A stretch of 64,000 nucleotides of DNA from Enterococcus sp. BWR-S5 (GTDB taxonomy: Bacteria; Bacillota; Bacilli; Lactobacillales; Enterococcaceae), in assembly GCF_016745255.1 (NCBI RefSeq), contig NZ_JADOEQ010000002.1, positions 310,001 through 374,000 of the forward strand, written 5' to 3'. Positions 43,844-53,367 of the stretch are shown piece after piece (within the stretch, counting starts at the first letter, position 1; every line of letters starts with the position of its first letter). Made by a program: the position numbers and the translations under genes. Under the pieces are notes generated by a model. That model was not told the origin of the DNA, ran no database searches, and saw only the letters and a program-made list of their open reading frames with translations.

Positions 43844-44263
43844 ATGATGATGCGTTGGGTATTTCTCTTTTTCAATTTGCTCATGGGGTTTGGGGCATCT
43901 TCCGGAAGCTTTCTGGCTTTGAATGCCGGAGCAAGAGAAGCTGTTGGTATTGATTCCAGTATGCTGGTCAATTCACCGTTTACAAGCTTTTTAATCCCAG
44001 GGCTGTTTCTGTTGCTGGTACTTGGAGGCGGTAACTTTCTCGTTGGTTTTCTGACACTAAAAAAACTGCCTGAATTTCCTTATTATCAGTGTTTGGTTGG
44101 TGCCATTCTCTTTTCTTGGATTATCATTCAATGCGTAATGATTTGGGATATTGTGGCACTTCATGTCATTTTCTTCTGCGTGGGCGTCATTCAGTTTACC
44201 TTGGGGATATGGGCAATCAGAAAACAACATAGTCCCGTTCCTTTCTCTGCTCACCAAAATTAG
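43844..44263 (+). CDS. Small four-helix membrane protein
   Basis: A 139-residue hydrophobic protein with about four membrane helices and no recognised domain. The start chosen is ATG 43844, the first of three consecutive ATG codons after GGGAGGAAAAA; a longer frame from 43760 has no site. It is followed after 37 bases by an acetyltransferase gene on the same strand, so the two may be co-transcribed. Function unknown. Confidence 0.7.
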   Translation: MMMRWVFLFFNLLMGFGASSGSFLALNAGAREAVGIDSSMLVNSPFTSFLIPGLFLLLVLGGGNFLVGFLTLKKLPEFPYYQCLVGAILFSWIIIQCVMIWDIVALHVIFFCVGVIQFTLGIWAIRKQHSPVPFSAHQN

Positions 44264-44300
44264 ATTTTATACGCAACAACTATACATAGGAGGAATGCTT

Positions 44301-44882
44301 ATGACATTGACACATACAGGAACACAAACAATTTATACTTCACGATTAACCCTTCGGCCATTTAAACGTGAGGATAACGCAGCGATGCGGAAAAACTGGA
44401 TTGCAAATCCGGCTATTCAGAAAATGTATTCTGAACCGATTTACACAACAGAAACAGAGACTGCCACACTCTTAGACAAGTGGATCACCTCTTACGCCGG
44501 TAAAAACTTTTATCGTTGGGCTATCTGTCTGAAGGAAACCAATGAATGTATCGGACAAATTGCTTATTTTCTAGTTGATGATACCAACCATTTTGGTGAA
44601 ATCGAGTATTGTATCGGGGAAGCATTTCAAAATCAAGGGCTAATGACCGAGGCCGTTACTGCTATCCTACATTATGGATTCGAACAGATTCACTTGAATA
44701 AGGTACAGGTTTGCCACAAATCGACAAACATGCCTTCTCAGCGAGTCATAGAGAAGAGCGGATTTGTTTATGAAGGAAAGCTGAGGGAGTTCTTTTATAT
44801 CGACGGTGCGTATGTTGATCGTTTGTACTACTCGATGCTGAGAAAAGAATGGGCTGATTTGCAAGAAACAGCTGAACTATAA
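44301..44882 (+). CDS. GNAT-family acetyltransferase (RimJ/RimL type)
   Basis: A 193-residue acetyl-CoA-dependent N-acetyltransferase. LTLRPFKREDN opens the fold; IEYCIGEAFQNQGLMTEAVTA (about 100-120) carries the acetyl-CoA pyrophosphate-binding region, and NMPSQRVIEKSGFVYEG is the typical C-terminal helix-strand. Homologues acetylate ribosomal protein or other amine ends; the substrate here is unknown. The start chosen is ATG 44301 after AGGAGG. Confidence 0.88.
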   Translation: MTLTHTGTQTIYTSRLTLRPFKREDNAAMRKNWIANPAIQKMYSEPIYTTETETATLLDKWITSYAGKNFYRWAICLKETNECIGQIAYFLVDDTNHFGEIEYCIGEAFQNQGLMTEAVTAILHYGFEQIHLNKVQVCHKSTNMPSQRVIEKSGFVYEGKLREFFYIDGAYVDRLYYSMLRKEWADLQETAEL

Positions 44883-44884
44883 AT

Positions 44885-44927
44885 AAAAAAACGGAAATCC
44901 TGTTTCTCTCAGGATTTCCGTTTTTTT
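44885..44927. terminator. Convergent terminator between the acetyltransferase and ald
   Basis: ACGGAAATCCTG and CAGGATTTCCGT arms flanked by A- and T-runs. Confidence 0.88.
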
Positions 44928-44932
44928 ATTTT

Positions 44933-46048
44933 TTACCCAATCAATGTGTCAACATCCGTATACGGCAAGTCTAAATCTGCGGCTACTGCCGGATTTGTCA
45001 TCGCACCGCCGATTGTATTGACTCCTTTTTTCAATGCAGAATTTTGTTTGATGCTTTCTGTAAAGCCTTTGTTCGCCAGCTCCATCACATACGGCAATGT
45101 CGCATTTGCCAAAGCATACGCAGAGGTTTGCGGTACTGCTCCCGGCATATTGGCTACTGCATAATGAATAACGCCATGCTTCGTATATGTTGGCTGATCG
45201 TGTGTTGTTACCTTGTCGATTGTCTCGAAGATACCACCTTGGTCGATGGCAATATCAACAATCACAGAATGCTCAGGCATTGATTTAACCATGTCTTCGG
45301 TTACCAGTACCGGTGCTTTGTGACCCGGCAGCAGAACAGCACCAATGACTAAATCAGCATGCTCAACAGACCCTTGAATATTGAATTGGTTGGACATCAG
45401 GGTTTTCACTGAACCACTGAACTGATCGTCCAACTCCTGCAGACGTTTTGTGCTGACGTCTAAAATTGTAACATCTGCACCCATCCCCAAAGCAACCTTC
45501 GCTGCATTCGTACCTGAGATACCGCCGCCGATAATCGTTACATTCCCTTTACGTACACCCGGTACGCCGCCCAACAAGATTCCTTTCCCGTCCGGAACCT
45601 TCTCCAAGCATTTTGCACCAATCTGTGTTGCTAATTTACCGGCTACTTCACTCATTGGAGACAGCAATGGCAATGCGCCATTTTCAAGCTGCACACTTTC
45701 ATAAGCGATTGTTTTAATTTTGCTCTTCATCAACGCTTCCGCCAATGGCTTGTTCGCTGCTAAATGCAGATAGGTGAACAGAACAAGATCCTCTCTTAAA
45801 AATCGGTATTCTTCTGCCAACGGTTCTTTGACCTTCAGTACCAATTCCTGTGCCCATGCTTCTTCAGCGGACGCTACAATCGTGGCACCAACTGCTGTAT
45901 ATTCTTCATCCTTAATTGACGCGCCTGCCCCCGCATTTGTCTCTACAAATACTTCATGGCCGGCCTTCACTAAGTCTAAAACACCTGCTGCAGGTAATGC
46001 CACACGGTTCTCACCAATTTTTATTTCTTTCGGAATACCAATTTTCAT
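44933..46048 (-). CDS. ald: Alanine dehydrogenase
   Basis: A 371-residue NAD-dependent enzyme interconverting L-alanine and pyruvate plus ammonia. Visible: [20 protein letters not shown] at the start (substrate Arg), VLKVKEP (Lys), [16 protein letters not shown], the Rossmann loop [22 protein letters not shown] (about 172-193) and IAIDQGG. Full family length. The reaction could feed pyruvate from alanine or assimilate ammonia. It is monocistronic; the leftward terminator is shared with the acetyltransferase gene. Confidence 0.95.
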   Translation of the reverse strand: MKIGIPKEIKIGENRVALPAAGVLDLVKAGHEVFVETNAGAGASIKDEEYTAVGATIVASAEEAWAQELVLKVKEPLAEEYRFLREDLVLFTYLHLAANKPLAEALMKSKIKTIAYESVQLENGALPLLSPMSEVAGKLATQIGAKCLEKVPDGKGILLGGVPGVRKGNVTIIGGGISGTNAAKVALGMGADVTILDVSTKRLQELDDQFSGSVKTLMSNQFNIQGSVEHADLVIGAVLLPGHKAPVLVTEDMVKSMPEHSVIVDIAIDQGGIFETIDKVTTHDQPTYTKHGVIHYAVANMPGAVPQTSAYALANATLPYVMELANKGFTESIKQNSALKKGVNTIGGAMTNPAVAADLDLPYTDVDTLIG

Positions 46049-46171
46049 ACGCTCTACCTTCTTTTCTGTTCATTTTTTTCATGCTTACATCGTCATGTAA
46101 AAATTATAAGGTAAGAAAAAGCGATGTGCAAGGCGATTTCCAATATTTGTGACCGAATGAGCAAACAAACG

Positions 46172-47110
46172 TTATTCTTCGACCTGTTCGATAGTGATTT
46201 GTTTGAAGAGGCCTGCCGCCTTCTTCGGATTAATATGGCCTGTTTTCACTTCTAACGCATTCAGCATCCCCGTCGTCATCCCCCATTTTAACAGCTCTTC
46301 ATCAGAACAGCCGTCTTTAATTCCAGCTGCCAGTCCTGCCAACGTCGCATCCCCAGAACCTACAGGATTGACCACGTCAATTTTGGGAATCGTCACACGA
46401 TAAAATTTTTGGTGATGCTTAGCTATTGCTCCCGCCGCGCCCATAGAAACAACAACCCAACTAATTCCATCAAATAATGGGTGCTGCAGCTGCTCAATCA
46501 AGGACGTTTTCTCTGCTTTCGCAATCCCTAACAGCTCCGCAATTTCCGTTTCATTCGGTTTAATTAAATAAGGTTTATTTTTAGAGGCTACAGCTGCCTT
46601 TAACGATTCTCCTGAGGTATCCAGCAATACACGTACCTGTTCTCTATTAGCCAATTCAATCAGCTGTTCATATAAATTTACTGATAAACCTGCCGCAAGA
46701 CTTCCGGAAATTGTCACCAAAGAACATTTTTTCAATAAATATTGGTAGCGGAGGATAAATCGCTGCTCCTCTTCCTGAGTGACAAATGGTCCCTTTTCCA
46801 AAAGCTCCGTCTGCTTCCCTCCATCATGGAGAATGGCAATCGAATTTCGCGACTCTTCCTTTATCTCTGTGAAATCATGGAGAATCCCTGCTGCCGTCAA
46901 CTGATCCTTGATAAATGCACCAAGATGTCCGCCGATGACGCCTGTTGCCAAAACCTCTTTCCCCAGCTCATGCAGCACACGAGAAACATTCAGCCCTTTC
47001 CCTCCTGCTGTCTTGGATACTTCTGCCACACGGTTGACATCGTCTAACTTTAAATGAGGCAATGGATAAGACATATCCACTGATGGATTCATTGTTATTG
47101 TCACTATCAT
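46172..47110 (-). CDS. lacC: Tagatose-6-phosphate kinase (PfkB family, LacC)
   Basis: A 312-residue kinase converting tagatose-6-phosphate to tagatose-1,6-bisphosphate. The N-terminal ITMNPSVDMSY and GGKGLNVSRVL (about 38-48), and the C-terminal catalytic NPVGSGDATLAG are the PfkB signatures. The start chosen is ATG 47110 after GAAGGAGG; a longer frame (47167) precedes that site. It lies downstream of nagA and lacD, supplying the step between AgaS and LacD in N-acetylgalactosamine breakdown. 1-phosphofructokinase is the main alternative reading, but context favours LacC. Confidence 0.9.
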   Translation of the reverse strand: MIVTITMNPSVDMSYPLPHLKLDDVNRVAEVSKTAGGKGLNVSRVLHELGKEVLATGVIGGHLGAFIKDQLTAAGILHDFTEIKEESRNSIAILHDGGKQTELLEKGPFVTQEEEQRFILRYQYLLKKCSLVTISGSLAAGLSVNLYEQLIELANREQVRVLLDTSGESLKAAVASKNKPYLIKPNETEIAELLGIAKAEKTSLIEQLQHPLFDGISWVVVSMGAAGAIAKHHQKFYRVTIPKIDVVNPVGSGDATLAGLAAGIKDGCSDEELLKWGMTTGMLNALEVKTGHINPKKAAGLFKQITIEQVEE

Positions 47111-47228
47111 TTGACATCCTCCTTCTATACAAACAGCGACTGGCGTAAACCCTTTGCCAGCCGCCAAACCTCTATTCCTATTTTCATTTTACTTTCTAGA
47201 TCATTATGTGACTCTTCCCCTACAATTG

Positions 47229-48224
47229 CTACTCCACTTCCACCTTATCATGCCAAGAAGACGCTGTACGGTTAACCACCTCGTTCAAGGTTTCAATATT
47301 ACTTTTTCCTTCTGAAAGCAACCAATCATGCGCAGCGCCTGCTCCATTTTCCACAAAAGGCTGAACACCATTTTTCCATGTCGCCCGTCCACAAAGAACA
47401 CCGTTGAACGTTGAGCCGGCTTCCTTGGCAAATTCCAACGTCCGTTGGAACAAAGCTGCTGAAACACCTGCGCTTAGGAAAATAAACGGCAGAGGTGTTG
47501 CTTGACTCTGTTCCTTGAAATACATCAACGCTTCTTCTCTTGAATGAACAGTCTCAACCCCTTCATCCGCATACCCAGCCACATAGTTCATATTGACAGG
47601 GACTTCAACCTTTAGAACATCTACCTTGTATTTCTCCTTCGAAAACTCCTTCATCATTTCGATTACTTTATGAGGTTTAACTTTCGCATATTCCGGTGAT
47701 GAAGCATCTGAAATCTGTGCATCGTAAGAAACCAGCTCCAAGTAAAATGGGATATCCTCCCCAATACATTCACTACCTAGTCGTTCAATAAAGACATGCT
47801 TTAAATGATTGATTTCTGCCGCTTCATCTACATCATAATAGAGTAAAAATTTAATGGCATCTGCGCCTTGTTCCTTCAACTGCAGAACCGACCAGTCTTC
47901 CAAAAGATCCGGCAGTCGGCCTGGTGTTGAAGCATCATAACCGGTTTTTTCGTAGGCCAGCAGCAAGCCCGCTTCCTCATCACGAGCCTTAGCTGCTGCC
48001 AAACCATATTCAGGGTCGAGTAAAATGGCAGAAGCAAAGGGTGTCAAATCCTTTGAGACCTGTTCCTTGAAATCACTGATTTGTTCACCGGTGGCTTCAG
48101 TGCCTAATGCTGTAATCATTTTTTTCAATGCGCCCCGCTGATCAATGGCCAACGCCTCAATCAAACCATCTTTTGTTGATAAGCGGTCTATTGCCGCTTT
48201 TTTCCCTTTACTTAATTTCAGCAT
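47229..48224 (-). CDS. lacD: Tagatose-1,6-bisphosphate aldolase, copy 1 (LacD)
   Basis: A 331-residue class I aldolase splitting tagatose-1,6-bisphosphate into dihydroxyacetone phosphate and glyceraldehyde-3-phosphate. Visible: IEALAIDQRGALKKM (about 22-36), ILLDPEYG, ADAIKFLLYYD (region of the Schiff-base lysine), VDVLKVEVPVN and FIFLSAGVSA. It starts 15 bases after nagA and is followed by lacC. A paralogue with clear similarity throughout lies at 56055-57038. Confidence 0.93.
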   Translation of the reverse strand: MLKLSKGKKAAIDRLSTKDGLIEALAIDQRGALKKMITALGTEATGEQISDFKEQVSKDLTPFASAILLDPEYGLAAAKARDEEAGLLLAYEKTGYDASTPGRLPDLLEDWSVLQLKEQGADAIKFLLYYDVDEAAEINHLKHVFIERLGSECIGEDIPFYLELVSYDAQISDASSPEYAKVKPHKVIEMMKEFSKEKYKVDVLKVEVPVNMNYVAGYADEGVETVHSREEALMYFKEQSQATPLPFIFLSAGVSAALFQRTLEFAKEAGSTFNGVLCGRATWKNGVQPFVENGAGAAHDWLLSEGKSNIETLNEVVNRTASSWHDKVEVE

Positions 48225-48239
48225 CTTTCTATCTCCTTC

Positions 48240-49400
48240 TCAATCGTTCTCTTCATTTTTATAAACAGCTTTTCCGTCTAAATAGGTTTCCAGCAATGTC
48301 ATATCCGGACGAATAACTAGAAAATCTGCGGCTAAACCAGATTGAATACTACCGCAGCAATCATCGATTCCCACACTTTGTGCCGGTACAAAGGAAGCCA
48401 TTTTTATCGCTTCCTCCACTGTCGCAATGTCCCAGGCTACAACATTCTTCACGCCATCAAACAGCTGGAGGATACTCCCAGCCAGACTACCATTAGAGGT
48501 CAGACGTGCCGCACCAGCCCTCACCTCTACTGGAAACTCACCTAATGTATATTCCCCTTCCGGCATACCACCTGCCCGCATACAATCAGTAATCAACGCT
48601 GTTTTTTCAGGCGTCTTCGTTCGAATTAAGATTTCCGCTGCCGCGGGATGAACATGATGTCCGTCGCAAATCAATTCAGCCGTGGCTTCTTTTGTATGCA
48701 TCGCCGCTCCGACCATTCCAGGCTCGCGATGATTCAACCCGCTCATGCCGTTGTAGGTATGAACAAAAATAGATGCTCCGGCATGAATAGCTGCTTTTGC
48801 CTGATTATACGTTGCAGCACTATGTCCCAAAGCGACTGCCACACCTTGTTTAGTAACAGCCTCGATAAATTCAGTTGCACCTGGCCTTTCCGGTGCCAAG
48901 GCAATTTTTTTAATCAATCCATTTGCCAACTGCTGCCAGTGATTAAACACCTCGATATCCGGATCAGAAAAATAATCAGGATTTTGCGCCCCTTTATGCT
49001 CCGCTGTAAAAAATGGTCCTTCAAAAAAGATGCCTCGAATCTTCGCACCCTCAACCTCTTGGTAATGTTCACCAATTGAAGCTGTTACCTCATTCAAAGT
49101 TTCAACCCCTGCCGTCAGCGTAGTTGGTAAAAAGGAGGTCACGCCACAGCTAAGCAAGCCTTTTGAGATTTCCTTAATCCCATCAAAGTCATTGTCCATC
49201 ACATCATGTCCCATAAATCCATGAATATGCGTATCCACCAGCCCCGGAGCAATCCAACAACCGCTGTAATCAACAATTTCTCCTAGCGGCTTATCTTTTG
49301 TAAACTCTCCAAAGCAGCCATCAGTCACTTTCAGATAGCCAGCCGTTTCTACACCACCTTTCAAAAAGAAACGATCTGCATAAATAAAGTAGTCACTCAT
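48240..49400 (-). CDS. nagA: N-acetylhexosamine-6-phosphate deacetylase (NagA/AgaA)
   Basis: A 386-residue amidohydrolase. The metal motif DTHIHGFMGHD (about 56-66), GPFF, LGHSAATY (metal His), VHTYNGM, ICDGHHVHP and ITDCMRAGG (catalytic Asp) match NagA. Given its place with lacD, lacC, agaS and a GalNAc-type PTS, N-acetylgalactosamine-6-phosphate is the likely substrate, though GlcNAc-6-P activity is also possible. It is the first gene of the leftward nagA-lacD-lacC unit. Confidence 0.92.
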   Translation of the reverse strand: MSDYFIYADRFFLKGGVETAGYLKVTDGCFGEFTKDKPLGEIVDYSGCWIAPGLVDTHIHGFMGHDVMDNDFDGIKEISKGLLSCGVTSFLPTTLTAGVETLNEVTASIGEHYQEVEGAKIRGIFFEGPFFTAEHKGAQNPDYFSDPDIEVFNHWQQLANGLIKKIALAPERPGATEFIEAVTKQGVAVALGHSAATYNQAKAAIHAGASIFVHTYNGMSGLNHREPGMVGAAMHTKEATAELICDGHHVHPAAAEILIRTKTPEKTALITDCMRAGGMPEGEYTLGEFPVEVRAGAARLTSNGSLAGSILQLFDGVKNVVAWDIATVEEAIKMASFVPAQSVGIDDCCGSIQSGLAADFLVIRPDMTLLETYLDGKAVYKNEEND

Positions 49401-49428
49401 TCTATTTCCTTCTTTCTGTTATCGAGGC

Positions 49429-49603
49429 TGAGACAGAAGCGGTTAACTTCAAGCCATAAGAAGAAATTTACGAAAATTGCTTTACAAATTTTTGCTAAAT
49501 TTCGGCTTATTGCCGAAGACCTTCAAAGACTTGGCTCTTTAGAGCCTAGCATTTGATGAGATCGGAACGAAGTGTAGTGTTGCTTTTGTCCCACCGTTTA
49601 TTC
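49429..49603. repeat. Structured intergenic element between nagA and agaS
   Basis: Outer arms GAGACAGAAGC (49430-49440) and GCTTTTGTCCC (49582-49592) can pair with one mismatch and one G-T. Inside are two perfect hairpins, TTCGGC/GCCGAA (49501-49517) and GGCTCT/AGAGCC (49533-49546). It looks like a MITE-like or RNA-like element and shares the GGGACA core with the stem at 29640. The remaining 49604-49911 shows nothing recognisable. Confidence 0.5.
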
Positions 49604-49911
49604 TGATTTGTGTATAATGCAAGCCTGCTTCCTTTTCTCTCTTATTTCGTGGCTCTTAAAAAATCAACTTTTTGAGTAAAAGGGTACACTAAAAACAGTG
49701 ACAGAGATATTAGCCCATTTACTAATATCCCGGCCCCTTGAACAATATGATGAGGATATGACCGCTTCTTTTTTACGACAGCTTTCACGCAAAGCTATAT
49801 CTTCCATGTAACGAATACCTATTCAGAAAAATACTTTCCTGACTAATATGGGCATTCGAGGAATAGAAGCAGATAGGCCGTTTCCTCCATATTTCTCCCA
49901 ATCACTGTTTT

Positions 49912-51078
49912 TTAAAGCTCGTGGATTGTCACCCCTTGAACAACACGATTGACGGTCCCTGTAGGAGAAGGTGTATCCGGCGTATTCCCTACCTTAATCG
50001 AGCTGTGCAGTGCCACAGTCTGTGCGAATAGAATATCCGGCAATACCAGATAGGCCTCCGGCAACAGAACCTCTTGATTCGAATAAGTAAATGGTGTTCC
50101 GGCAAAAGATGCTGCCTCTCCTTGACCAATACCTACAATCGCTGCCGCAATACCGTCACCATGAACCTCATTTAAAATATCTACATCATATTTTCTTGTA
50201 TATGGGTCATTGTTGATAAAGACAAACAGTAACGTTTGCTGATCGACAAATGATTTTGGTCCATGTCTAAACCCTAGCGAAGAGTCAAACACCGTCGCAA
50301 TTTTTCCCGCTGTCAGCTCCAACACCTTCAGCTGTGCTTCTCTCGTCAAGCCGCTTAATGAGCCCGAGCCCAGATAAACGATTCGATGATAGTCACGAGC
50401 CAACACTGCTTCAATTTCTGCTTCCCGCTGAATTACTTCATGTCCCAGCTCCTGCATCGCCTGAACATATGCTGTTTTTTGTTCCAAGGATTCCTGATCA
50501 AAAATCAACAATGCCGCCAAGGTCATGCAGGTGAAGCTGCCTGTCATGGCAAAGCCTTTATCATTTGATTTCGACGGCATCAACAGCAATAAGATGTTCT
50601 CTTCATTTTCAGCTGCCAATGCCAACTGACCATCCGCCGCACAGGTAATGGTGATATGGTAGAGCTGTTTGACGATTTTATCTGCTGCAGCAACTGCCGC
50701 CAAGCTTTCCGGAGAATTGCCGCTGCGGGCAAAGGATACGAGAATCGTCGGTTCCTCCGGTAATAAATAGTCGTAAGGTGCACCCACGATATCTGTTGTA
50801 CCAATACTCTCAAATGAAAAGCTGTGGTTGTCGCCGTTTCGCGTTAAGTAAGGAACCAAGGTATCTCCAACGTATTGAGAGGTTCCCGCTCCGGTAAAAA
50901 TCACGCGAATTTTTCGGTCAGTCGTCTTTTTTATCTTTTCGAGAAAAGCGTGGATTGCTTCCTCATTTTTTTTATAAATTTCCAGTGTTTCCTGCCATAA
51001 TTCAGGCTGTTGTTTGATTTCACCTGTTGTGATATCCGCACCCATTTTTTCTAAAATGTCGGCATTCTTTTCAAACAT
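49912..51078 (-). CDS. agaS: AgaS-type galactosamine-6-phosphate deaminase/isomerase
   Basis: A 388-residue protein with two SIS (sugar isomerase) domains: first FTGAGTSQYVGDTLVPYL (about 61-78) with FARSGNSPES; second YLGSGSLSGLTREAQLKVLELTAGK with FRHGPKSFVD. AgaS converts galactosamine-6-phosphate to tagatose-6-phosphate plus ammonia. It starts 24 bases downstream of the GntR regulator gene, after AAGGAGGCGC. It links NagA to LacC in the pathway. Confidence 0.93.
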   Translation of the reverse strand: MFEKNADILEKMGADITTGEIKQQPELWQETLEIYKKNEEAIHAFLEKIKKTTDRKIRVIFTGAGTSQYVGDTLVPYLTRNGDNHSFSFESIGTTDIVGAPYDYLLPEEPTILVSFARSGNSPESLAAVAAADKIVKQLYHITITCAADGQLALAAENEENILLLLMPSKSNDKGFAMTGSFTCMTLAALLIFDQESLEQKTAYVQAMQELGHEVIQREAEIEAVLARDYHRIVYLGSGSLSGLTREAQLKVLELTAGKIATVFDSSLGFRHGPKSFVDQQTLLFVFINNDPYTRKYDVDILNEVHGDGIAAAIVGIGQGEAASFAGTPFTYSNQEVLLPEAYLVLPDILFAQTVALHSSIKVGNTPDTPSPTGTVNRVVQGVTIHEL

Positions 51079-51102
51079 TCAGCATGCGCCTCCTTGTTTT
51101 AG

Positions 51103-51825
51103 TCAGCGAACATGGCGTACCTTATAGCGGAACTTATCTGCACGAGCAACACTTAACGTGAACTCGATCACTTCATTCTTTATATTATAGGTTGTCCGAA
51201 CCAGATTGAGACTCGGTGCGCTATAAGGCACATCCAACTGCTTCGCATCATTATCACTTACAATACTTGCGTAAAATTCCTCTTCCGCCAGCTTGATTGT
51301 TTCACCGTAATCTTCCGCAAACAAATCATACAACGGTTTTACTTCTAAATCTTCTCGTTTCATCGTCATAAACTTTTTGTAAGGCAGATAGGAACGTTCT
51401 ACCATCATTGGCAAACCATCCGCACTCCTCAATCTCTTGATTTTGATGATTTTTTCTCCCAGAGAAAGATTCAGATGCTCTGCAAAAAACTTGTTTGCTT
51501 CCACAATTCGAAATTCCAAGATGGTTGTCACCGGCTCTTTGCCTAAAGACCTCATTTGCTCCGTGAAGCTGTACCCTCCAGTCAGATTAGTCACCTCTTG
51601 ACTGATTGAAGAGACAAAGGTTCCTTTGCCGTGTTGACGATAGATATAGCCCATCTTTTCTAATTCCTGCAATGCCAAGCGAACCGTCGTCCGGCTCAGT
51701 CCGTATTTCTCGGATAACTCGCGTTCTGACGGAAGCATCGCATGCGGTTTCAATTCATTTTCAATTTGTTCTTTCAATAAATCAACCAACTGGTCATACA
51801 ATGGTTGTCTTCTCTTTCTTTCCAA
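51103..51825 (-). CDS. GntR-family regulator of the GalNAc operon (AgaR/NagR-like)
   Basis: A 240-residue repressor: winged helix (about 5-72; LPSERELSEKYGLSRTTVRLALQELEKMGY) and UTRA effector domain (about 90-235), which in NagR/AgaR proteins senses an amino-sugar phosphate. The start chosen is TTG 51825, six bases after GGGAGGGG, giving the normal length; an in-frame GTG at 51885 has no site. A perfect palindrome upstream (51973-51986) matches a near-palindrome at the PTS promoter (55856-55869), probably its operators. Confidence 0.85.
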   Translation of the reverse strand: MERKRRQPLYDQLVDLLKEQIENELKPHAMLPSERELSEKYGLSRTTVRLALQELEKMGYIYRQHGKGTFVSSISQEVTNLTGGYSFTEQMRSLGKEPVTTILEFRIVEANKFFAEHLNLSLGEKIIKIKRLRSADGLPMMVERSYLPYKKFMTMKREDLEVKPLYDLFAEDYGETIKLAEEEFYASIVSDNDAKQLDVPYSAPSLNLVRTTYNIKNEVIEFTLSVARADKFRYKVRHVR

Positions 51826-51972
51826 AGTCTTCCCCTCCCGAATAAGCAGCTTGCAAAAAGCCGATTTTGCCAGTTCAACACTCACACTTTATGTGGAAAA
51901 ACAGAGTGTTGAATCTGAGTCTATCTATCATTTATCTATAAAAATCGACGATTTTTTTCCTGCTACTAGCAA

Positions 51973-51986
51973 GTGGTAATTACCAC
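51973..51986. promoter_or_regulatory. Palindromic operator upstream of the GntR gene
   Basis: GTGGTAATTACCAC, a perfect 14-base palindrome about 150 bases before the regulator start. The variant CTGGTAGTAACCAC occurs at 55856-55869 by the PTS promoter. The shared TGGT-N4-ACCA form suits a GntR/HutC operator. Confidence 0.65.
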
Positions 51987-52041
51987 ATGATAAGTCTACC
52001 TATTCTTTTACTGAAATACAATGGTTTGAACAGAGATTGTG

Positions 52042-52270
52042 AGAAAAGCTGAATGGGTCGGGAGCTCATGAGCGATATAGGAAAACGGACCAAGTGTAAC
52101 GTTTTGTATCGAGGATCGCAGTAAAATGAGAACCGTAGATACATATTATAAATTTTGTATTATGTTCACTGAATACAATTTATCTTATCGCCGATTGAGC
52201 TGACTCATGAAGCTAGACAATCAGAAAAGCTGAACAGACTTGGGAGCTCATAAGCAATATAAGAAACTGC
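52042..52270. repeat. AGAAAAGC structured repeat, expanded copy I plus partial unit
   Basis: The unit begins AGAAAAGC at 52042. Closing arms are AGCTGAATGGGTCGGGAGCTC (52047-52067) and GAGCTGACTCATGAAGCT (52197-52214), followed by the conserved TAGACAAT and a second partial unit from 52223. The middle is longer than in the 55.6-kb copies (181 against 121 bases). It lies between the IID and regulator genes. Confidence 0.7.
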
Positions 52271-52323
52271 TTCCCAATCAGCTTGCCATTGGTTCTCGTT
52301 GATTCCTTCTGTTACAGTCGCTC

Positions 52324-53367
52324 TTACGGCCAGATAGTTGGCCATAGACCAAATCCGGAGCCGACTAATCCAATGACTAATACCAGCCCAATACATTTCA
52401 GCGGTGTCCAGCCACGTTTTGCCAGGAAGAAGTATAGCATCATCGTTAACGCCAATGGAATCATCTGAGGTAGAATACCATCCAGAATTTCCTGAATATT
52501 AATTGTTACATCTCTTGTTTCATTTTGATTGTACGTTACTTCAAAATTACCAGTAGCTAATTCTTTAACACCCAGCGCTTTTTCATCTGCCCCGGCATCT
52601 TGTACTTCATCTGTCAGCTTGCCATTATCATCTTTTTTGTAGATATATTCATCATACTTATGAACATCGGCAGCAGGCACCACCTCAGTAACAGAGTACA
52701 GCGCACTGGTTGTTCCATTTGGAATCTTGACATCTACTTTGGTTGCACCATACACACAGGTCAACGCACCTACAACGAAAATCCCCAAAATACTTGCTGC
52801 ACGAGTGAACTCTTTGGCATTTTCTGTCAGCACACCGATTGCATCTGTCCCCAGCTTATACGACCAATTCATCAGGAAGAAACGTAAAGCGAACTGAGCG
52901 ATGTTGAATACCAGTAAGAAAATGAATGGTGCAGCAATATTGCCGTCGATGGCCATATTTGATGTAATACCAGCAGTAATCGGAACCAACGTGAACCAGA
53001 ACAAGGCATCACCAATACCGCCCAGAGGCCCCATGGCTGCTACACGAACCGCACGAATTGTCGGGATATCCGCTTTGTTTTGTTCCAACGAAAGCACAAT
53101 CCCCATCACGAATGTCACTAAAAATGGGTGTGTATTGAAAAACTCAAGGTTATGACTCATAGATGCAGACAAATCATCTTTGTTGTCTCCATGAATTTTT
53201 TTCAACCCCGGAAGAATCGAATACAGCCAACCACCAGCCTGCATCCGCTCATAGTTGAAGGATGCCTGCAGGAACAACGAACGCCAGACCATTTTATTTA
53301 ACGTCTTTTTATCCAGCTGATTGGCTGGTGTGGTGTTTTGATAGTTATCAGGAATGTTATATGCCAT
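52324..53367 (-). CDS. PTS enzyme IID, mannose family (N-acetylgalactosamine type)
   Basis: A 347-residue membrane component. The N-terminal LNKMVWRSLFLQASFNYERMQ (about 22-42) and AAMGPLGGIGDALFWFT (about 105-121) are IID signatures. It is longer than usual because of an inserted hydrophilic segment (about 223-300) rich in Asp, Lys and Thr between two membrane parts, probably exposed. The start chosen is ATG 53367 after GGAGGTGACG; it overlaps the IIC end by 11 bases. Works with IIC, IIB and IIA of the same operon. Confidence 0.9.
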   Translation of the reverse strand: MAYNIPDNYQNTTPANQLDKKTLNKMVWRSLFLQASFNYERMQAGGWLYSILPGLKKIHGDNKDDLSASMSHNLEFFNTHPFLVTFVMGIVLSLEQNKADIPTIRAVRVAAMGPLGGIGDALFWFTLVPITAGITSNMAIDGNIAAPFIFLLVFNIAQFALRFFLMNWSYKLGTDAIGVLTENAKEFTRAASILGIFVVGALTCVYGATKVDVKIPNGTTSALYSVTEVVPAADVHKYDEYIYKKDDNGKLTDEVQDAGADEKALGVKELATGNFEVTYNQNETRDVTINIQEILDGILPQMIPLALTMMLYFFLAKRGWTPLKCIGLVLVIGLVGSGFGLWPTIWP

